DNA from: Treponema sp. UBA937 | GTDB taxonomy: Bacteria; Spirochaetota; Spirochaetia; Treponematales; Breznakiellaceae | Assembly (NCBI GenBank): GCA_002293455.1 | Contig: DBDH01000114.1 | Span: 109,377 to 119,862 of the forward strand | Direction: 5' to 3' | Length of the DNA stretch: 10,486 bases | Shown: positions 1 through 7,070 of the stretch, piece after piece | Position numbering within the stretch: the first letter of the stretch is position 1 | How the letters are laid out: the number at the start of each line of letters is the position of its first letter | The notes under the pieces: generated by a model | Told to the model about the DNA's origin: nothing | Database searches by the model: none | Seen by the model: the letters and a program-made list of their open reading frames with translations, nothing else | Position numbers and translations under genes: made by a program

Positions 1-33
1 CCAAGTCATTTTTCGTAATTCTTATAATACAAC

Positions 34-63
34 TTGACTAATCTGGCAGTTTCAGAGTATGTT
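34..63 (+). promoter_or_regulatory. Putative sigma-70 promoter of the efflux operon
   Basis: TTGACT (34-39) is a five-of-six match to the -35 consensus. After 18 bp, TATGTT (58-63) is a four-of-six match to the -10 consensus. Transcription would start near position 70, giving a leader of about ten bases, which fits the lack of a clear Shine-Dalgarno sequence before the ATG at 81. A perfect TATAAT also lies at 23-28, but its -35 element would fall at or beyond the window edge and cannot be judged. Either promoter would be controlled by the palindrome at 61-80. Confidence 0.45.
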
Positions 64-80
64 AACGAACGGTCGGTAAC
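61..80. promoter_or_regulatory. Palindromic operator candidate for the TetR-type regulator
   Basis: The 20 bp GTTAACGAACGGTCGGTAAC directly abutting the start codon form an inverted repeat in which 8 of 10 base pairs are symmetric; the mismatched pairs are positions 5/16 and 9/12. The core ACGAACGGTCGGT resembles the CGACCGGTCG-type sites bound by many TetR-family repressors. It overlaps the presumed -10 element and transcription start, which is a classic repression position. Autoregulation by the gene that follows is an inference from position and symmetry. Confidence 0.55.
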
Positions 81-1286
81 ATGACAAAAAAAGACATAGT
101 GAAAGCGGCGTTCTCCGCGTGGGAACCAGATGTGTATAAATCGAAAAGCCTCTCTGTTTTGGCCTCTTATTTGGGGGTCAGTAAAACAGCCTTGTATCGG
201 CATTTTAAAAATAAGGATGCCATTATCGACGCGATGTTTGCGTCATTTTTTGATGACTATTTCGCTCATATTCAGCCAAAGTTTGAGGAAGCGCTCAAGG
301 AACAAGACGAAATAAAAGGGTTTTTTATCCTGGTAAGAGGCATCACCGAATTTTACGCGCGGAATAAACAGGCTTTTACCTTTTCGCTCTGTCAATTGCA
401 TGAATACCGGAAAGATCCCTCAAAAAACATGAGGCTTCAGTTAGAACAATGGGGTATCGATCTTCAAAAACTGCCCTATTTTGCTTCTCGCGAAACATAT
501 TTTATGATCGTCCAATTATCCGGCACGATCGCTGTTTTTATGACCGCGATGTTTTTTTATCATTCCGGAATTCAAACCCCGGATGAAAAAGATATTCAAA
601 ATCTCCTGGACCGGACAGAACATCAAATTTCTTACGGGCTTGGTTTTACCAAAAAAGAACTGGATTCCATCAATTATGATGAACTCGACGAGCTTATTTC
701 GCGGGCAATTTCTTCGGAAATGGGAGGAGATAATACTCTGCTCAAAGCTGTAGCGAATGCCATCGCGCAGGCAGGTCCAAAAGACGCTTCCATGGAACTG
801 GTAGCAAAACACGCGGGACTTTCAAAAAGCGGACTGTATTCTCATTTCAAAAGCAAAGAAGACATGCTGCGGCAATTTTTTACTACCGAGTTTGAAAAGA
901 TTTACGGCGATTTTGAAGCGTTTCCCAAAACGGAAAAACCGGAAGCACAGCTTTATCTGCTTGCGGCTTCAAGCATCAGTTATTTGCAGGCAAGACCTGA
1001 AATCATGATAGCCCTGGACTGGATTAGAACTCAGCGGATTGGTTTGGGCTTATCTATACCGGAGACGATCATTTCGCGGTTTTCAGATTCCAGGTTTATC
1101 AAGAAGATTCCCGAATTGGTGGGCAGGCAATTGTCTTTGAAAGAACTCCCGCATTTTATGATTTTCTGCATTATGGGATTTCTCAAGAGCCATTGCAGCA
1201 TGAGCCAAGAGATTCAGCTTTCCATAGAAAATATCCGTTTTTTTTATACTTTTTTAATTTCAGGCATAAAAGGTGGAAAAATATGA
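81..1286 (+). CDS. Tandem double TetR/AcrR-family transcriptional regulator
   Basis: A 401-residue protein, twice the usual TetR length of about 200. It contains two complete TetR-like units. The first DNA-binding domain spans about residues 1-50, with its helix-turn-helix near 26-45 (GVSKTALYRHFKNK). The second spans about 218-265 (GLSKSGLYSHFKSK near 246-259). The equivalent serines S34 and S248 are 214 residues apart, so each DNA-binding domain is followed by its own helical region of about 140-160 residues, the usual ligand-binding and dimerisation part. One chain may therefore act as a pseudo-dimer. It is the first gene of an efflux operon and probably represses it until a toxic substrate binds. 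No good ribosome-binding site precedes ATG 81, but no better in-frame start is visible. The stop overlaps the next possible start (ATGA, 1283-1286). The family call is firm; the operon target is inferred. Confidence 0.9.
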   Translation: MTKKDIVKAAFSAWEPDVYKSKSLSVLASYLGVSKTALYRHFKNKDAIIDAMFASFFDDYFAHIQPKFEEALKEQDEIKGFFILVRGITEFYARNKQAFTFSLCQLHEYRKDPSKNMRLQLEQWGIDLQKLPYFASRETYFMIVQLSGTIAVFMTAMFFYHSGIQTPDEKDIQNLLDRTEHQISYGLGFTKKELDSINYDELDELISRAISSEMGGDNTLLKAVANAIAQAGPKDASMELVAKHAGLSKSGLYSHFKSKEDMLRQFFTTEFEKIYGDFEAFPKTEKPEAQLYLLAASSISYLQARPEIMIALDWIRTQRIGLGLSIPETIISRFSDSRFIKKIPELVGRQLSLKELPHFMIFCIMGFLKSHCSMSQEIQLSIENIRFFYTFLISGIKGGKI

Positions 1287-1429
1287 ACAAAAAACACTAT
1301 TCAAAGGTGTTAAAAAAATATTATATTGTTATATATGGTCGCGTATTAAACGGACCAATACCATTTGGCAAAGTTGATTCGGTGGAAAATCACGCTTCAA
1401 CAGTCAATCACAAAGGAGTCATTATATGA
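1283..1429 (+). CDS. Candidate 48-residue small ORF between regulator and TolC
   Basis: This ORF begins at an ATG overlapping the regulator stop (ATGA, 1283-1286) and ends at a TGA overlapping the TolC-type start (ATGA, 1426-1429). A Shine-Dalgarno-like AGGTGG (1271-1276) sits 6 bases before the ATG. The peptide is lysine- and tyrosine-rich at its start (MNKKHYSKVLKKYY), has no clear membrane segment or signal peptide, and matches no family I recognise. It may be a real small protein, or a leader whose translation couples the regulator to the pump genes. The alternative is that the stretch is non-coding: it is AT-rich and holds a possible promoter and inverted repeat. Double 4-bp overlaps favour translation, but chance is not excluded. 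Confidence 0.35.
   Translation: MNKKHYSKVLKKYYIVIYGRVLNGPIPFGKVDSVENHASTVNHKGVII
1300..1327 (+). promoter_or_regulatory. Possible internal promoter upstream of the TolC-type gene
   Basis: TTCAAA (1300-1305), a 16-bp spacer and TATATT (1322-1327) form a weak sigma-70-like promoter in a markedly AT-rich stretch. It would allow expression of the pump genes separately from the regulator. Each element matches consensus at only four or five positions, and AT-rich DNA yields such matches by chance. Confidence 0.25.
1336..1357. repeat. Inverted repeat downstream of the possible internal promoter
   Basis: TGGTC (1336-1340) and GACCA (1353-1357) are perfect 5-bp inverted arms separated by 12 bp, placed just downstream of the possible promoter at 1300-1327. 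This could be an operator or a small RNA hairpin. It does not closely match the 61-80 palindrome, so binding by the same regulator is uncertain. Confidence 0.25.
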
Positions 1430-2886
1430 TCCGATCATCCTCCGGGAATGTCAGGTTCCGGAACCTGGCGTTTGTATGCATTATAACGTCCTGTATGGCA
1501 CTCTGCCCCTTTTCCCTGTTCGCGCAGGAAACTGCGGCACCCCAAGACCCGCCGGTGCTTCAACAGCTGACCATCGAAGACGCGGTCCGAATAGCAATTG
1601 AGAATAACCTCCAGCTCCAATCCTCGGGCATTGAACTTGCCGCGAAAAAGCGCAGTTCCGATTATCGTTGGAACCGTTTTATTCCGGAAGTTAATCTAAG
1701 CGGAACACTTAGCGGCCTGAACAAGAAACCCGAACCAATGGAACTTCCTTTAGGCTCTATATTGGCTCAATTTGATCCAAGTTTTGCTGTAATACCTCCG
1801 ATCTCTCTCGGCAGTGCAAATCAGTGGAATCTGACGGGGAGTCTTTCTGTGGATCTCACGCTTAACTTTGCGCTGTTTGAAGGGATGAAGAGCCTTCAAC
1901 TGGATTACCAGACGGGACTTATCTCTTATGATAACGCCAAGAAACAGCTTGAGCGGGATGTGCGGAAAGCATACAACAATATCCTTCTGCTGGAAGCCAA
2001 TATCGAGTTATTGAAGGAAAGTTTTAGTTCCGCCGAAGAGCAAGTTGCAATGGCAAAGGCGAATTATGATGCCGGTCTAGTACCCGAACTGACTTGGCTC
2101 CAGGCGCAGGTCGCGATGGAAAATCTCAAGCCGACGATTCTGGAAATGGAAAACACTCTTTCTGTATTACAATCGTCATTCGCTTTTTCTTTGGGGCTTC
2201 CTTTCGGTACGCTTATCCGGTTAACGCCCATTGAAACCCCGAATTATGTTGAATTAAATCTGGAAGACTTAATTCAACAGGCGAGCAATGTAAAACCGGA
2301 AATTATGGCGTTAAAGCAGACTATCGCGTTTATGCAAAGTACCCGAAAAGCCCAGAGAATTCAGGCTTATACGCCTACAATAGTTCTCGGGTGGAATCTT
2401 GATCCTGCTTTTCAGGGAAAACTTGGTGAAGATTCCCTGTTCATGAAAGACGGATGGAAGCAGTCATCGGGGATGTTTCGGGTAACGCTCGCGCTCAACC
2501 TTAACGCCTATCTCCCGTTTACGGCAACCGGAATGGCTCTCAGGCAGTTGGATGATACGGTAAACACACTCAATCTGAACCTGGCCCAGCTTATTCAGGG
2601 TACAGAAATTGAAGTATACCAGACGGTGCTTCAACTGCAAAAATCCCAGACCAACATGGAAGCCTTAAAGATGACGGAAGATTTAGCTCTTAGGTCTTAT
2701 CAGCAAACCGAAGAAGCTTACAGCAACGGTTTTGTGGAATTTCTTCAAGTACAATCCGCGTTATTGGAATATCAGAAAGCGCAAAACGCGGTATTAGCGG
2801 AAAGTTTTAATTATCTATCGGGTCTTATCGATCTGGAATATGCAACAGGAGTTCCCTTCGGAACCCTTTCAGGAGAACAAAAGTGA
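1426..2886 (+). CDS. TolC-family outer-membrane efflux protein
   Basis: This 486-residue protein is the outer-membrane exit duct of a tripartite efflux pump. A signal peptide is visible at about residues 1-33 (hydrophobic 14-32, probable cleavage after SLFA before QETA). The mature protein starts with the typical LTIEDAVRIAIENNLQLQ (48-65). The internal duplication of the family is evident: the repeat around 213-232 (NYDAGLVPELTWLQAQ) is echoed at 431-450 (AYSNGFVEFLQVQSALLEYQ). Both lie in long helical segments that build the periplasmic tunnel; the beta-barrel strands would lie near 85-150 and 312-370. Length is normal for the family. Start choice is supported by AAGGAG (1413-1418), 7 bases before ATG. 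The stop overlaps the adaptor start (GTGA, 2883-2886). In Borrelia the corresponding component is BesC; I give no symbol because orthology is not demonstrated. Confidence 0.92.
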   Translation: MIRSSSGNVRFRNLAFVCIITSCMALCPFSLFAQETAAPQDPPVLQQLTIEDAVRIAIENNLQLQSSGIELAAKKRSSDYRWNRFIPEVNLSGTLSGLNKKPEPMELPLGSILAQFDPSFAVIPPISLGSANQWNLTGSLSVDLTLNFALFEGMKSLQLDYQTGLISYDNAKKQLERDVRKAYNNILLLEANIELLKESFSSAEEQVAMAKANYDAGLVPELTWLQAQVAMENLKPTILEMENTLSVLQSSFAFSLGLPFGTLIRLTPIETPNYVELNLEDLIQQASNVKPEIMALKQTIAFMQSTRKAQRIQAYTPTIVLGWNLDPAFQGKLGEDSLFMKDGWKQSSGMFRVTLALNLNAYLPFTATGMALRQLDDTVNTLNLNLAQLIQGTEIEVYQTVLQLQKSQTNMEALKMTEDLALRSYQQTEEAYSNGFVEFLQVQSALLEYQKAQNAVLAESFNYLSGLIDLEYATGVPFGTLSGEQK

Positions 2887-3827
2887 AAAGAAAGTATATA
2901 TTGATGATAAGTATTTCCCTCCTTTTGGGAATGATTGTTATGGGCTGCCAAAAAGAGAAAACGGCGGCGGCTGAGGAGCCGGCGGCGGAACCCGTCGCGG
3001 TGTTTGCGGTAAATACGACAACCGCCGTTGCCGGGCGGATACAGGATTATCTGGCACTCTCAGGCGATGTTGAGGCTTCGTCAACGGTTGACGTGTTTTC
3101 TGACATTGCGGGAAAAGTCAGCAGCATTTTTGCGGGTGTGGGAAGGCGCGTCGCGAAAGATCAAAATATCATTGAGGTTGATCCTTCCCGCCCCGGAATG
3201 ACGTATGTAAAGGGAACCGTAAAATCGCCGGTTGCCGGTATCATTGTCGCTATGCCTGCTCAGGTGGGAATGACGATTAGTCAGGCGGTTCCCATAGCCC
3301 GCATTTCGGCGGGAAATACTCTGGAAATTAGAGCCTATATTGCGGAGCGGTATATTTCCAGAATTGCTCTTAGACAGCCGGTTGAAATTGACCTTGACGC
3401 ATATCCCGGGGAGACATTCCACGGTGAAGTCTCTGAAATAAGCCCGGTGATGGACCCTGTTTCCAGAACATTGGAAGTGAAAATCCATATTGCCAACAAT
3501 CCCCAGGGAAAATTGAAAGCGGGCATGTTCGCGAAAATCAGAATTATTACCGAACAGAAAAACGGGATTGTAAAGATTCCGTCTTCCGCAATGATCAATC
3601 GTTTTGGTGAAAATGTAGTGTTTATAGCAGAAACCGATCCTGATGATCCCGCGTATCAGATCGCAAAACAGGTTTCCATAGTTCCCGGAATTGTTATTGA
3701 CGGAGTTATGGAAGTACAAAACGGTCTTAATCCGGATGACGAAATTATTATCCGGGGCCAGACGCTTTTGGAAAACGGGTCCCGAATCAATATTGTTGGC
3801 CGGGCTGACCCCCTTTCCGCAGAATAA
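2883..3827 (+). CDS. RND efflux periplasmic adaptor lipoprotein lacking the alpha-hairpin
   Basis: A 314-residue membrane-fusion (adaptor) protein linking the inner-membrane transporter to the TolC duct. It starts at GTG 2883, supported by AGGAG (2871-2875) 7 bases upstream and by the KRK n-region of the signal sequence. The lipobox-like IVMGC gives a lipidated cysteine at residue 22, followed by an Ala/Glu-rich tether (about 27-38). Lipoyl half 1 lies at about 67-100 (VDVFSDIAGKVSSIFAGVG) and half 2 at about 111-140 (GTVKSPVAGIIVAMPAQVGM). Only about 10 residues join them, so the usual coiled-coil hairpin is absent. The beta-barrel follows at about 147-225 and the membrane-proximal domain at about 228-305. 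Most adaptors are about 350-420 residues. BesA of Borrelia burgdorferi is known to lack the same domain. Gene order and the 4-bp overlap with the TolC-type gene make pump membership very likely. Confidence 0.92.
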   Translation: MKRKYILMISISLLLGMIVMGCQKEKTAAAEEPAAEPVAVFAVNTTTAVAGRIQDYLALSGDVEASSTVDVFSDIAGKVSSIFAGVGRRVAKDQNIIEVDPSRPGMTYVKGTVKSPVAGIIVAMPAQVGMTISQAVPIARISAGNTLEIRAYIAERYISRIALRQPVEIDLDAYPGETFHGEVSEISPVMDPVSRTLEVKIHIANNPQGKLKAGMFAKIRIITEQKNGIVKIPSSAMINRFGENVVFIAETDPDDPAYQIAKQVSIVPGIVIDGVMEVQNGLNPDDEIIIRGQTLLENGSRINIVGRADPLSAE

Positions 3828-3839
3828 CCGGAGAATACT

Positions 3840-6800
3840 ATGAGTCTTGCAAAGACAGCCGTATCGCGGCCTACAACAGTTTTTATAATATTTTTGCTTT
3901 TGTTCCTTATGGGAATTTTTGCGACTTTAAACCTTAAAATCGATCTTCTTCCCGATATTGAATTGCCCTACATGTTGGTTATGACAAACTATCCTGGAGC
4001 GAGTCCGGAAGAAGTAGAACGAACCATCACGCGCCCTTTGGAAGGCGGTCTTTCCAATGTTTCAAACCTGGATCAGTTGACATCAACATCTTCCTCGGGA
4101 ACGAGTATGGTTTTTATGTCCTTCCTTTACGGAACGGATTTAGCGGACGCGGCGAATTCTGTTCGTGATAACCTGGAAATGGTAAAGCCCTATCTGCCGG
4201 ATACGGCAACAACGCCCCTAATCCTCAAAATGGATCCTTCCATGATTCCTATTTTGGAATTTGTAGTTACTTCCGAAACCCGTTCTCCCGAAGAACTGCG
4301 TGATATTGCGGAAAACACCATTCTTCCCCGTATTGAACAGGTTGACGGCGTTTCCACAGGATCAGTTTTTGGCGGACGGGAACGGATTATCCGGATAGAG
4401 ATTCCTGAGAACAGACTTGAAGCGTATAATTTAACTATCAGCCAGATACAGCAGGCGCTTGCCGTTCAGAATGCCCAGATAGCTGCGGGAAATATCGAGG
4501 ATGAAGGTATTTCGTATATTGTTACTACCGCGGGGGAATTCCAGACACTGGAAGATATAAAGTCAACCGTTATTTCCTACAAAGGCGGAGGGCTTGTCGG
4601 CGGACAAATCGAAGCAACTAGGCAAGTCCGCCTAGGAGATATTGCCGATGTTCATGATAGTTACCGTGACGAGGACAGTTTCGTATATATAAACGGCGTT
4701 GCGGCGGTAGATATTAGCGTACAAAAACAGAGCGGAAAAAACGCGGTTGAAACAGCAGACGCTCTCCGGGTCCGGCTTGCAGAAATACAAGCGTCTGTTC
4801 CCCAGGATATTAAAATTGAAGAAATCTTTAATACCACCGATATTATTAAAAACTCGATAAGTAATGTTGCTTCATCTGCCATATCCGGCGCATTGCTGGC
4901 TGTTATAATTCTTTTTGTATTCTTACGGTCAATTAAGCCGACGCTTATTATCGGCATCAGTATTCCTATTTCTATCCTTGTTACATTGATGCTGATGTAT
5001 TTCATGGACTTAACCCTCAATGTCATGACCTTGGCAGGTCTTGCTTTAGGAGTTGGTATGCTTGTGGATAACTCAATAGTTATCCTGGAGAATATTTACC
5101 GATACCGCGAAAAGGGTGCCAAGCTGATAACCGCCGCGGTTATTGGTACGCAGGAAATGATTACCGCGATTGTCGCGTCCACCTTAACAACCATCTGTGT
5201 ATTTGCTCCCCTCATTCTGTTTCAAGGACTGCTGGAAATGTATGGAGAAATATTTTCCGGCTTATCATTTACCGTAGTTATTTCACTGACTGCCTCCTTG
5301 GTAGTGGCGCTGATTCTTATTCCGGTTTTAGCGAGCCATCATTTGCCGCTTGTTACAAGAAAGCAGAGACCTCTTAAAGGCTTCCTTGCCAAGATTGATG
5401 GTGTTTTTGCCAGATTCTTTGCAAGACTAGATAACAACTATCGCTGGGCAGTTGATAAGGTTCTTCGGAAAAAGGTTCTGATCATTATCATAATTCTCCT
5501 TTTGTTTGCCGGAAGTATTGCCCTCATTGTTAAAATAGGCTTTATCCTTATGCCTGCGCAGGAATCTGATATGCTCAGGGTTAATGTCCAACTGCCCTTG
5601 GGCTCGTCTCTCGATGAAACGGAATCGGTCTTGAGGCAGTTTGAAAACATTGTTCAGCAGGAAGCAAAAGGCGTCCAACGTGTTGCAATTATCGCTGGAG
5701 GAGGCGGAATGGGCGGTTCCGCTAGTTATGAAGGACAAATAATAATCCAATTGGTTCCTTACGAGGAAAGAATCGATTCTACTGATGATATTGAAATGAA
5801 ACTTCGCCCTTATTTTAACAGTTTCCCAGGAGTTGTATTCTCCTTTAGCGGAGGCGGAATGGGCGGAATGGGCGGAGGCAGTGCTGTCGATATCATTGTA
5901 AGAACCGATGACTTAATAAAGGGTAAGGATATCGCAAACCGGATTGCGGACCTCATTCGTGAACGTGTTCCTGAAGCAACAGAACCTTCTGTGAGTTTAC
6001 AGGATGGTCTTCCTCAGGTTGAATTAGAGATAGACCGCGAACGCATGTATGCTCTTGGGCTTAATGTGTTTACAATTGGACAAGAAATAAAAGCTGCTAT
6101 TGACGGCGTGACCGCAACTCAGTTCACGACCGAAGGAAAAGATATTGATGTTGTTCTATTCTTGGCCGAAGCTGACAGAGATTCATTGCCGGACTTGGAC
6201 CAGCTTTTTGTTATGAGTCCCATGGGACAGCGTGTTACAATGTCTAATATTGCTTCTTACAAAAAAACTACTGGTCCCATTAACATTAACCGTGAAAACC
6301 AGAGCCGTGTTATTCACGTTACAGCAGGCGCCGCCCCTGGTGTAACTACTAATATTATTGAAACAAAGGTTCAGAATCTGATTACATCAGAAATTCCGGC
6401 GGAAAGCGATGTTATTATTGAGTTCTCTGGCGAATTCCAGGATATTATTAAATATGGTCAGCGCTTAGGGCTTGTTTTAATAGTAGCAATCCTCCTGGTC
6501 TTTGGCGTTATGGCAAGTTTGTTTGAGTCGCTCCGGGATCCTTTCATCATTCTCTTTACGATTCCGCTTTCATTGATTGGAATTGTTGCTATCTACTTCT
6601 TTACAGGGGAAACCTTTAATATTCTTACCGCAGTGGGAATGCTCGTTCTTGTCGGGGTTATCGTAAATAACGGCATCGTTTTGGTGGACTACACCAACCT
6701 GCTGCGTAAACGGGGATACGGCCTGCATGAAGCGTGTGTTGAAGCCGCGGGAAACAGACTCCGGCCTATTTTGATGACAACCCTGACGACGGTTTTAGGA

Positions 6801-7070
6801 CTTGTTCCTATGGCCTTCTTCCCTGGTGAAGGTTCCGAAATGGTTGCTCCTATGGGAAAAGCCATCCTTGGAGGATTATCATTCGGTACGTTGATGACAC
6901 TATTCCTTATGCCGGTAATTTATTATATATTTAACCGTAAAGATGATCAAAGAAGAGCCAAAGCGGAAGCCCGCCGTGAGCGGATTGCCGCCGGAAAAAG
7001 AAAGAAAGATGTTAAGATGGAAGCAGAAACTGCCGAAATAATAGCAGAAAATACGGAGATTAAACCATGA
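3840..7070 (+). CDS. RND-family inner-membrane efflux transporter (HAE1/AcrB type)
   Basis: A 1076-residue proton-driven transporter, full length for the family. Membrane segments are visible near 11-30, 345-362, 367-387, 393-414, 440-462, 472-497, 544-566, 873-894, 900-922, 928-950, 974-996 and 1004-1030, with two large periplasmic loops (about 31-340 and 567-870). TM4 carries GMLVDNSIVILENI, placing D410 at AcrB D407 and N411 at D408. TM10 carries VIVNNGIVLVDY, placing N943 at AcrB K940. This favours drug/amphiphile (HAE1) rather than heavy-metal RND pumps. Gly/Met-rich loops occur at 620-626 and 671-680. The tail after 1031 is about 45 residues, basic then acidic, and unusually long. GGAG (3830-3833) lies 6 bases before ATG, and the adaptor ends 12 bp upstream. 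It resembles the role of Borrelia BesB; the substrate cannot be read from sequence. Confidence 0.95.
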   Translation: MSLAKTAVSRPTTVFIIFLLLFLMGIFATLNLKIDLLPDIELPYMLVMTNYPGASPEEVERTITRPLEGGLSNVSNLDQLTSTSSSGTSMVFMSFLYGTDLADAANSVRDNLEMVKPYLPDTATTPLILKMDPSMIPILEFVVTSETRSPEELRDIAENTILPRIEQVDGVSTGSVFGGRERIIRIEIPENRLEAYNLTISQIQQALAVQNAQIAAGNIEDEGISYIVTTAGEFQTLEDIKSTVISYKGGGLVGGQIEATRQVRLGDIADVHDSYRDEDSFVYINGVAAVDISVQKQSGKNAVETADALRVRLAEIQASVPQDIKIEEIFNTTDIIKNSISNVASSAISGALLAVIILFVFLRSIKPTLIIGISIPISILVTLMLMYFMDLTLNVMTLAGLALGVGMLVDNSIVILENIYRYREKGAKLITAAVIGTQEMITAIVASTLTTICVFAPLILFQGLLEMYGEIFSGLSFTVVISLTASLVVALILIPVLASHHLPLVTRKQRPLKGFLAKIDGVFARFFARLDNNYRWAVDKVLRKKVLIIIIILLLFAGSIALIVKIGFILMPAQESDMLRVNVQLPLGSSLDETESVLRQFENIVQQEAKGVQRVAIIAGGGGMGGSASYEGQIIIQLVPYEERIDSTDDIEMKLRPYFNSFPGVVFSFSGGGMGGMGGGSAVDIIVRTDDLIKGKDIANRIADLIRERVPEATEPSVSLQDGLPQVELEIDRERMYALGLNVFTIGQEIKAAIDGVTATQFTTEGKDIDVVLFLAEADRDSLPDLDQLFVMSPMGQRVTMSNIASYKKTTGPININRENQSRVIHVTAGAAPGVTTNIIETKVQNLITSEIPAESDVIIEFSGEFQDIIKYGQRLGLVLIVAILLVFGVMASLFESLRDPFIILFTIPLSLIGIVAIYFFTGETFNILTAVGMLVLVGVIVNNGIVLVDYTNLLRKRGYGLHEACVEAAGNRLRPILMTTLTTVLGLVPMAFFPGEGSEMVAPMGKAILGGLSFGTLMTLFLMPVIYYIFNRKDDQRRAKAEARRERIAAGKRKKDVKMEAETAEIIAENTEIKP
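5700..5866 (+). repeat. 17-bp direct repeat encoding Gly/Met-rich loops in the RND gene
   Basis: GGAGGCGGAATGGGCGG occurs at 5700-5716 and again at 5850-5866, in the same reading frame, with a further partial copy (GGCGGAATGGGCGGAGG) running to about 5878. The protein repeats are GGGMGG at 621-626 and GGGMGGMGGG at 671-680. The sequence is coding; the repetition may reflect local duplication or convergent selection for flexible Gly/Met loops. Confidence 0.8.

Noticed and set aside
6..203. Minus-strand 65-codon frame at the window start, a possible divergent gene
   Set aside because: It overlaps the DNA-binding domain of the regulator antisense and spans the promoter; no conserved features.
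1365..1601. 78-codon open frame overlapping the start of the TolC-type gene
   Set aside because: Most of it is a different frame of the signal-peptide region of a well-supported gene, with no credible start signal.
3081..3719. 212-codon open frame on the minus strand across the adaptor gene
   Set aside because: It lies wholly antisense to a clearly assigned gene, its product is Asn/Arg/His-rich with no recognisable domain, and no ribosome-binding site or context supports it.
3840..7070. Assignment of the transporter as a CusA-like heavy-metal pump because of the adjacent PII-like gene
   Set aside because: TM4 and TM10 motifs (VDNSI, VNNGI) fit the HAE1 group, and the CusA methionine positions do not line up convincingly with M624 and M674.
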